This document shows, in pieces, positions 56,428 to 64,000 of a DNA stretch of 64,000 nt. Location: contig CM061226.1 of NCBI GenBank assembly GCA_030844895.1, positions 97,997,292 through 98,061,291 on the forward strand. Reading direction: 5' to 3'. The DNA comes from Ambrosia x helenae. Lineage: Eukaryota; Streptophyta; Magnoliopsida; Asterales; Asteraceae. Numbering within the stretch: the stretch's first letter is position 1; every line of letters begins with the position of its first letter. The notes beneath the pieces were generated by a model that searched no databases, was not told where the DNA came from, and saw nothing but the letters and a program-made list of their open reading frames with translations. The position numbers were made by a program, and so were the translations under genes.

Positions 56428-57060
56428 GGGTTTGTTTGGTATAGGGTAATAGAATGAGCGTGGGAATATAATGGACAAGGTAATAGAATGAAAGAGGTAA
56501 TGAAATAGATCATTACTATTTAATGTCTTGTTTGTAGGAATGAAATATATTAGTTTTTATTATTTCATAGGCAAGAAAAAGGAGTGAAATCGGTAGTGAT
56601 GATGGGTGCCGATATGTGGCGGTCGGAGTGGGTGGCGGGGGCAATGGGTGGGTGAGTGACGACAGCAATGGGTGGCAGGACAAGAGTTGTGGTGGGTGGT
56701 GGCGGTAGGTGGGTAGGTGACGGTGGTGGTGTGGCTGGCGATGGCGGTGACAGGTGGCAGCGGTGGTAGGAGGGTGGCAATGGATGGTGATGGGTGGCAG
56801 GGATTGCAGTGGTGGGTAGCCGGCTGACGGTGGTAAGTGGCGGCGGCAGCGCTGATGGTGTTGGGTGGCGACGATGGTGGTGGACTGGTGGGTTGTGGTA
56901 GTAGGTGATGTGTATATGGGTTATTAATGAAAGGTGATAGAAGGAATGGAATGGAAAAAAAGGAGGGTGTAGAATGATTTTGAAGGAATTTAATGCCTTA
57001 TGTAATGGGTGATTCAATTATGTTAATCAACCAAACATCATATTTTTCATTCTCCCATTC
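56428..57060 (-). mobile_element. MITE of the GTTTGGTATG family, right end truncated
   Basis: The left end GGGTTTGTTTGGTATAGGG matches the inverted right end of the 15389 MITE. Near 57050 it ends in CATTCTCCCATTC without the expected terminal repeat. The interior is rich in GGTGG/GGCGG, mirroring the CCACCACC tract of the other copy. The 150-aa minus ORF (Pro/His/Thr-rich) is repeat-derived. Confidence 0.75.
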
Positions 57061-58360
57061 GCCTATATAAGTTACAAGAGAGCTCATTCATTATAATGTG
57101 GTGCCTTTGCTTGCTTTTTCGCCTATATTTGACAAATCTAATGTAGTAGCACGAGATTGGATGTTGTTAGGGTACCTTTGGTAACCACTCCCCCCACCCT
57201 AATAGTTCCTCAACATGACCGGTCAATGACCCCTATTTTAAAAATTGACAAACTCACCCCTTCATTTTGTGAAATGGTATTTTTTGCCCTTCTCCATACA
57301 AAATGACAAATGTACCCCATAACTTTGTGAAATGATATTTTTAGCCCCTGTTCCATATTACCGGTACCCCCTATACTTTGAAAGTTTGCATTTTTATTCC
57401 CTTTGCTTTTCCTTTTCGTTTTTTAACCCAGAGTTTCACCACATTGCAATTTTAGTCCTTTGGCTTTGCAAACGTTAAGGTTTAATCCCTCTGGTATTCA
57501 GTATACATTCGCTAATATATAATATACGTTTTTAACATATTATTTTATTTAATGATTTTCGTTCGCAAATTTCTTTTTTATAGAACTAATTTGCCGTTAA
57601 TCTTCTTGAGTTTCAAAAGTTTTGTTTACCCTTTTGTTCCTTTACTTGAACAAACATGCGGATTTTTATGAATTCGAGTTGATCTATGTTTAAAAGAAAA
57701 CTTTTCTTGGGGTAAAGCCAGTGCAAGTATAATACGTTTTGGTTATGTACCAAAACTAAGCGTTGTTAAATATAATACATTTTCATTCTAAGGTTTAAAT
57801 TCGGGTTACTCTGTTTTTTGTGTGGCTTCTATTTTTTTTAAAGATATAATACGCCCCTTTTGATTAAATATGTTGGTTGTTTCTCTATACACGATTTATG
57901 ATATTTCTAACCACAATGCTTATACTATTACATTGAGTTGGAGTGAGTACATCGAGATATGCATCTTCATATGGTTAGCGCATGGCCGCACGACATAACG
58001 CTTGGACTAATCCATTAGATGTTTACAACAGGACCGTTGCGCATCGCCCACGGGTCACATAACGCTTAGACTAATCCGTTCGATGTTTGCAATGTATCCG
58101 CGCCGCAACGTACGCATGTCTAGATACCAGTTAGACTAAAATTATAAACACATTAAACAAATGACATAACTTAAATAACCACAAATTGATCTTTGGTCCG
58201 AACCGAATTCAAATTTTCAAAAACGAAAACCAATTACATAACTCAATTCGGTTTTAAACTAATTCGGTTCAGTTAGGTTTTTAGTTTAATCGGTTTGAAA
58301 CCAAACAATGATCACATGTGTGTTAAAGTCAAAATAAGAGGGACCGTTGAGCAATCATAT
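57061..58360. other. Intergenic DNA upstream of the C2 gene
   Basis: 57200-57360 has repeated ACTTTGTGAAATGATATTTTT-like phrases that look like an old repeat. No gene. Confidence 0.4.
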
Positions 58361-58366
58361 TATTTG

Positions 58367-58374
58367 TATAAATA
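58367..58374 (+). promoter_or_regulatory. TATA box of the C2-domain gene
   Basis: TATAAATA, 73 bp before ATG 58447. Confidence 0.6.
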
Positions 58375-58446
58375 GCCTCACTGTCTTCCGGATTCAGCTA
58401 AACCATAGGGGGTCCGATATTCTCTACACTGATTGATTCCGACAAA

Positions 58447-60839
58447 ATGCCAAGTGGAAAGCTACAAGTCCTCCTTGTTAGTGCTAAAGGCCTCCATGAC
58501 ACCGATTTTTTTAGTAACTTCCCATCCATCCTTATTGTTTTTTTGTGTGTTAATTATATCATAATTCGAGTTTGTTAAAATTTTAAAAGATAATGTCTAA
58601 AGTACTATCGTGTTACTTGGATCTGATCTGATCTGATCTGATCTAATAATATTTTATTCTTAGCAATTATCTAACAGATTTTGATCTTATTATGTTTATT
58701 TTGGTGGTGAATTTTGATTGATCTACGTTTTGAATATAATCGGATTATATCATAAGGGGAAATATATGAAAAGTATGTGTAGGTGTAGGATGGAGCGCCG
58801 GTTGACTTGACGGCAGTTCGTTTATAAATCGGTCTAGTGATTAGGATACAAATAGATCAGAAAGTGAATAAGCCATTTTTTACGGGATTTTCATCATTTT
58901 GGTCACAAGATATTTTATTTAGAGCATGGCTAAATAGGCCTTTTTTTCTCGTTTTTGGACTCCAAAAAACACCACATCGTATAGGGATGGGCAACAAAGC
59001 GGGTTTGGGATGGGTTTTTAGTAATTCCAACCGCATACCTGATTGTAAAACGGATACTTGTCGGGTATCAAACATACCCATGGGATCAAGTTTACGAGTT
59101 GAGTTGTTTCAAAACAAAAGGTTCTATCATTCTATTTTTGATATGATTGTCCATTAATCAAATGCATATATGTATACGTCTACTCTCCAAATACTCTAAT
59201 ATAAATGTCACAAATATATGAACATCAAAAAATAAATATGTTCATTTCCACACAATATTTAGAGTAACGGATAAGTACTAGGTATATGTTTTTCGGTAAT
59301 TGATTCGGGTAAACTAGTTTTACCATTGTGAAACTCGTTTTTGGAACCCATTTTTTTAGTGTAGTTATTGGATGTCAACCAGAAAGATTGGGTTGGGGGT
59401 CGTTGGTACTTTTTATATGGATTTTTTTAACAAGTGGCGATGATGTAACAACATTTTTTAGTGTTTTATGGTTTACTTATTTGTTGAGTTTTATTTATTT
59501 ACTTTTTTTTTTTTTTTGAAAAATAAGTATTTTATGATGACCAGCTGACTAGGCACATTTTTTAGTCTCTACACATTGTGGATGGTCTTATTTCTTAATC
59601 CTTTCCTTTAACGATATATATGCTTGTATTTACAGCGAAAATGGATCCTTATGTGACACTCAGTTATCGAGCTCAAGAGCAAAAGAGCAATGTTGCATCA
59701 GGTTAATTACAACCTAAGTTTTCGTGATTTATATATTTTTTTTATTGAAATTACCTAATCCGTATGCTGAATACAGGACAAGGGTCTTCACCTGAATGGA
59801 ACGAGACGTTTGTGTTCTCTGTGACAAGCGATGAAGAAACCGAACTCGTGATCAAGATAAAGGACAATGACGTTGGTTCTGAAGACGACATTGTGGGCGA
59901 GGCCAAGTACTTGAATTTTAGTAACTAAAAACATATAGTTGGTTTCATAATTAAGAAGCACTTACCATTAGTTGTGATATTATGCATGCAGAATTCCACT
60001 TGAGCCATTGTTCTTGGCAAGAAGCATCCCACCAACACCATACAATGTGGTCATAAATGATGAATTCTGTGGGGAGGTTAGAGTTGGCCTTGAGTTCATT
60101 CCGGAGGTTAGTCGTTATACTTTTAACTTACCAACACCATATATATCATGTTACGAAGCAAGCGGGCTGGATAATGAGTCAAAATTGTTATTAGTTTGAA
60201 AACATAAAAAATGGATTTTGTCCTGCTAATGTCTTCTAGTGTTTCTCTTCGGAAATTTTATTACTAATGACATGTGATGTATAATTACATAAGTTGTTAT
60301 TAAACTAAGGGGAATTGGATTTTAATAATCTAAACTATTTGAAATTGGCCGTTGACACCCTAAACTAAAAAATTGACCATATATAATCTGTACTATTAAC
60401 CTATTGGATTCTCGCACCCAATTTGGGTTAAGTCACTAACCCAGTTAGTTTGTGGGTGCCACGTCAGATTAGGAGTGCCACATCAGCCAAAACACTATCT
60501 GGGTTAGTGACTTGACCCAAATTGGGTGCCAGAATCCAATAGGTTAATAGTACAGGTTATACATGACCAATTTTTTAGTTTGGGGTGCCAACAGCCAATC
60601 TCGAATAGTTTCGGCTATTAAAATCCAATTCCCCTTAAACTAAACTATTAAGATTGAAGATCTTGAACATTTAAATTGTTAAAAGATGGATATAAAAAAT
60701 CTAAACTAATGATGATTTGGTCCTTTGATAATAGGAGACACATGAACATGGCCATGGGCAAGGGTATGGGCATCATCATGGGCATGGGCATCATGAGGAA
60801 GAGGGGAACTTTGGAGGGTGGAAAGAATCTTCATACTAA
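58447..60839 (+). CDS. Small C2-domain protein (16-kDa phloem protein / elicitor-responsive type), 160 aa
   Basis: Exons: 58447-58513, 59636-59701, 59777-59906, 59992-60106, 60735-60839 (GT-AG, phases agree, 161 codons with stop). It starts MPSGKLQVLLVSAKGLHDTD. The C2 domain fills residues 1 to about 125: KMDPYVTLSYRAQEQKSNVA (calcium-loop Asp), GSSPEWNETFVFSV, IKIKDNDVGSEDDIVGEAKI, VRVGLEFIPE. The tail (about 125-160) is His/Gly-rich (HGHGQGYGHHHGHGHH) and ends GGWKESSY. Calcium-dependent lipid binding is expected from the conserved Asp residues (DTD, DPY, DND, EDD). The His-rich tail might bind metal (inference). Intron 4 holds a MITE; the gene is intact. Confidence 0.94.
58615..58645. repeat. 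(GATCT)n short tandem repeat in C2 intron 1
   Basis: About five GATCT units. Elsewhere in this 1.1-kb intron, 58983 onward (ATAGGGATGGGCAACAAAGC) resembles one end of the GGGATGGCAAT hAT MITE; no right end was found. Confidence 0.7.
60309..60634. mobile_element. Mutator-type MITE, 326 bp, TSD TTAAACTAA, in C2 intron 4
   Basis: TIRs GGGGAATTGGATTTTAATA / TATTAAAATCCAATTCCCC with an exact 9-bp TSD (60300-60308, 60635-60643). The inverted symmetry extends inward over most of the element, with CCCAATTTGGGTT...ACCCAAATTGGG near the centre. Confidence 0.93.
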
Positions 60840-61180
60840 AAGGATGAATCTTTGTGATTATATGTTATGGGTTTAGCTTTGTTTTCTTCTCTTTATCTTT
60901 CATTGTGTGCTTTTGTGCAATTGTTATGGATTTCCTTTCAATATTCGGATCAAGTTAATTTAAGATTTCTGTTCTCGTGTTGTTTTATCACCGGCTTTCC
61001 TATTTCGGTTATCGGCTTTATTATTACCCGATATCTATGGATTACGATAAAACAAGAAAAAAGAACGTTCATATAATCATTCCAACTATTGCTCATTTGA
61101 GATGGAGTGAAGTTAAACATACCCCTGAATGCATTGCACACACGTATGAGTAAAAGTAGAGATACGATGTGACTAATTTA

Positions 61181-61584
61181 GAGGGTGTTTGGGATTGAGT
61201 TTGGAGATGCAAAAGTGCTTTTGGTCAAAAGTGCTTATTGGCTTATGACTTTTTAAAAATGAGTTTTAAAAAAGTGTTTGGATTAGCTTTTGGGATGAGA
61301 AACGTCAAAAAGTCAATAAATTGTTGTTTTTTTAAGTGTTTCGCTTAACTTATTGTGAATATTGGTTGTATGGATGATAAATTTGTAATTTTTTTCTAAA
61401 AGTCAAAAACTAAAAGCCAAAAGTCAGGATTTCTAACTTTTCAAAAACAGCTTTTCCACCCTTAAAAGCTAAAAGCCAAAAGTCAAAACAGAAAGTGCTT
61501 TTGGGTTACACAAACAACTTATTGACTTATTGGCTTTTTGAAAAAGCCAATAAGTTGTTTTGAAACTCAATCCCAAACACCCTC
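61181..61584. mobile_element. PIF/Harbinger-type MITE (GTGTTTGGGATTGAG family), 404 bp, TSD TTA
   Basis: TIRs GAGGGTGTTTGGGATTGAG / CTCAATCCCAAACACCCTC flanked by TTA (61178-61180, 61585-61587). Near-identical in interior to 51877-52260. Confidence 0.93.
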
Positions 61585-61828
61585 TTAATAGGGGAAGGAT
61601 ATGTTTAGTAAAACAATGATAATAATATTAGAGAAACCCAATTATTTTTATTTAGCATAGGTATGGCCTTATTAAAAATCTATTGCAAATCTCCCACAAA
61701 CGTAATACGACACAAATCCGTCAAATACTTATGGACCGGTAACCAAAGCAGCCCGCCCCACCATCGATCAGCGACTACTCTCTCACTCATTCCCTTCACT
61801 GTCCAGCAAAGAAGATGGAACACCCTCT

Positions 61829-62024
61829 CAGTGGCGAAGCTTGACCCGAAGGTTCGGGGGTCGGAAGTCACTAGTTTCGGGGGTCGAAAACCAGTTTCGG
61901 GGGAGTCGAAACCCTATATTTCCAAAATTTTCTATACAAATACTATATAATCGGAACTTCTGCGCAAAAATTCAGGGGGGGGGGGTCGGCCGCCCCCTCC
62001 CGCCCCAACTAAGATGCGCCCCTG
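61829..62024. mobile_element. hAT-type MITE (CAGTGGCGAAGC family), 196 bp, TSD CACCCTCT
   Basis: Starts CAGTGGCGAAGCTTGACC and ends GATGCGCCCCTG. An exact 8-bp TSD CACCCTCT (61821-61828, 62025-62032). Has a G-run and GGGGGTCGGCCGCCCC near 61975-61996. Confidence 0.95.
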
Positions 62025-62032
62025 CACCCTCT

Positions 62033-63630
62033 CCTCCATGCACGCCTACAGTCTCTCGTTCACATTAGGATCTCCTCCATGCACACCTACTGTCTCGTGT
62101 ATGGAGCTAAAGCTCTCATTCCTCGGTCACCAGTCTACGATTGGCAGTACCGCGCATCAAGCTTCAGGCATCGGGCCTCAGGTCACCAATGTTTGCTTTA
62201 CTCAAGCCGACATTCTCGCTTCCGCTTCGTCCACCCCATAATGTTCATCGTGAGTAACTCCTAGAAAACTCAAATTGACTTCCTTCCTCATCCTGAAGCT
62301 GAGGAGTTTGATTTATTTAATATGAATCTTTTTCTCTGTTTTTTATATTATTCCTTAAGACCCATAAGAAGTCTCATAGGTTTGATCCCTTGGAATTAGA
62401 CTCATTTTCTCATTGAGCAATGTCGTTAGGAATGTTGTTAGGTTCGCTTGAAGGTGTTTTGAAGCCGCTACCAACAGGTATAATCCCCCAGAACAAGCAT
62501 CAGACCAAAAAGGGGAGCTCTAGCTTTCGCAAATGTGTTGGTACCTGGGCCATAAAAGGCAGTTTCACCTTGACAAAACAAATTAAGTAAAGAATCCTGC
62601 AACTTTTCCGGGCTAAGGATGTTACCGAAGGTGAGGGCCTGTCCCACGGTAAATGACCGATTAATCCAACCAGTAGAGGACTATAAATAGATGCCAGCAG
62701 ATGTGGTCACCATCATAGGTACTCAACGAGTCAACGTACCACATTGCAAGTGCTTTAAGCCAAATGCTTCTACGTATATATACTTTTCAAGTTATTTCTG
62801 TTGAGATTTTGCATTTATTAAAATTTCAATTCTTATGCTAAATCGGATTTTTTTAACATTACGACTTATTAGCCCATAACACATTAACAATTTGACAAAT
62901 CACACTTTACTTTCGTTAAAAAGAGCAGTTTCATTCACATAATCGTCACAGATTCACACTTAATTTCCATTCAATATTCGCTCACCATACACAATCAATT
63001 GATTACAAGCAAAAATGGGACATCATACATTCCTTGTAACCAAAATCGAATGAAAATTAAGCGTAAATCCATAATAATAATGCAAGTGATATTCGCCCAT
63101 TGGTGCCATTGCCAGCATGGATTTTACTAATCAATAGGTCATAATCCGATTATTAAAATCGGGTATGCCAATATATTGTCTTATGAAGTTAATAAAACAT
63201 CACAAAGGTGATTTATACACTACCCAAACTAATTCATATACCAAAAAAGGCAAATAACATAATGCAACTACAATGTAAAGTGTCCATACTAACCGACTGA
63301 TCCTATTTGATCAAACATAACACTTCCTCAAATACGGTTGTGTGTTTGTCGGGCCATCTACAAATTCTATGAGTTTGAGATGAGCTCAAAACATATAACC
63401 ACTTGAGTTCATGCTTACAAGAATTCCAAAATAAAACCCGGGTTTTCCCAGTTGGCGGGAATACAATTCGGATTTTTTATTTTCACAACACACACCCGCA
63501 ATTATAGCAACATTGAAGGGCTTCTACTTAACTTACCTAGCAATTCATAGTCGGGTTTAATACGATAATAATATAAATATTAATATTAAAGGTAAATTAC
63601 CTTACTAATCACCGAGACCCCCACTTAACA
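62033..63630. other. Intergenic DNA, nothing recognised
   Basis: Two short stretches (62033-62100) repeat CTCCTCCATGCACNCCTAC. The rest is AT-rich and may include the 3' UTR of the minus-strand reading frame at 63631. Confidence 0.35.
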
Positions 63631-64000
63631 TCACACCACTTTGGTTGGAGTTGTGTCCTTCACACCTGTTGTCTCCACCCCAGCATTGTCTTCCTGAAAT
63701 CCCCCGGATATCGGTTGACCGTTAAACATGATTTCATTTGCCAGTGATTTCACTTCAAAGTATTGGTCGGTCCAGTTATCGTCCACCGGCATGTCAAAAG
63801 GCAGGTTGCCATCGTCATCAGGTTCTTTTTCCAGATTTACCCCTGTTTCTTGCCTTTTTGAAGATCGAGCTGGTGAATCGGTCGCAGGACTATTATTATT
63901 TATCGCCCGGTGGTTGTTTGTGTTATCAGCGGCTTTTGGATCAGGGGTGTGAAACTCTTCAGGGACGTCAGTCACCACGTTATCTCCAGTAGTGGGTTTT
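63631..64000 (-). CDS. C-terminal part of an unidentified protein, open to the window edge
   Basis: The minus-strand frame is open from the window end to the stop near 63631 (about 123 codons). Text includes VPEEFHTPDPKAADNTNN, SPARSSKRQETGVNLEKEPD, DDGNLPFDMPVDDNW and ends KDTTPTKVV. It is hydrophilic, acidic and Ser/Asn-rich, with no membrane segment. The SPAR-KRQ...LEKEP-like tail is reminiscent of C-termini of replication protein A-like proteins, including those carried by plant Helitrons, but that is only a weak resemblance. I do not recognise the family. Confidence 0.45.
   Translation of the reverse strand, partial: KPTTGDNVVTDVPEEFHTPDPKAADNTNNHRAINNNSPATDSPARSSKRQETGVNLEKEPDDDGNLPFDMPVDDNWTDQYFEVKSLANEIMFNGQPISGGFQEDNAGVETTGVKDTTPTKVV

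Noticed and set aside
56565..57017. 150-aa Pro/His/Thr-rich protein on minus
   Set aside because: Lies entirely in the GGTGG-rich interior of a MITE whose sister at 15389 has the same tract.

Overview
This is nuclear DNA of a dicot plant. The evidence is AT-rich sequence, GT-AG introns, a Raf-like MAPKKK, an IQD protein, a PR-5 protein and a flavonol-type sulfotransferase, all embedded in dense nested transposons. The repeat style (long TGTGACAYCC solo LTRs, GGGATGGCAAT hAT MITEs, many SANT/NAM-associated gene relics, a sulfotransferase of the type known from Flaveria) suggests Asteraceae. That is an inference and no species is claimed.

Layout. 1-4156: 3' part of a decayed Ty1/Copia element, inserted upstream of the visible exons of a Raf-like kinase gene (4673-7110). 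7.1-14.9 kb: no host gene but informative nesting, namely a fold-back element interrupted by a hAT MITE, two further hAT MITEs, and a solo LTR carrying a Pack-MULE with fragments of a G-box-binding bZIP gene. 15165-16079: a small Myb/SANT-like gene split by a MITE in its exon. 16.7-21.6 kb: MITE, two sister Helitrons, and between them an LTR-type element with inverted TATTGG termini containing an array of about 30 short hairpins. 22.9-26.3 kb: intact four-exon IQD gene, followed by a Helitron that holds a Harbinger-type MITE.

28805-35067: complete Copia-type element with nearly identical 414-bp LTRs but a decayed interior. 35.7-39.7 kb: SINE, MITE and two convergent SANT/NAM-associated pseudogenes. 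40095-40960: broken sulfotransferase. 41.3-51.2 kb: SINE, Helitron pieces with an A-rich higher-order minisatellite, another 2.7-kb solo LTR, a LINE fragment and isolated first exons, one of them golgin-like. 51.9-52.5 kb: two MITEs. 53995-54675: intact thaumatin-like PR-5 gene. 55.2-57.1 kb: SINE with a nested hAT MITE, and another MITE. 58447-60839: intact five-exon C2-domain gene with a 9-bp-TSD MITE in its last intron. 61.2-62.0 kb: two more MITEs. The right edge has an open reading frame running off the window on the minus strand.

The host genes look independent: calcium/calmodulin and C2 signalling, a kinase and a defence protein. I see no operon-like or pathway cluster. Most of the structure is transposon archaeology, and many insertions are dated relative to each other by nesting and by target-site duplications (TSDs) readable directly in the sequence.
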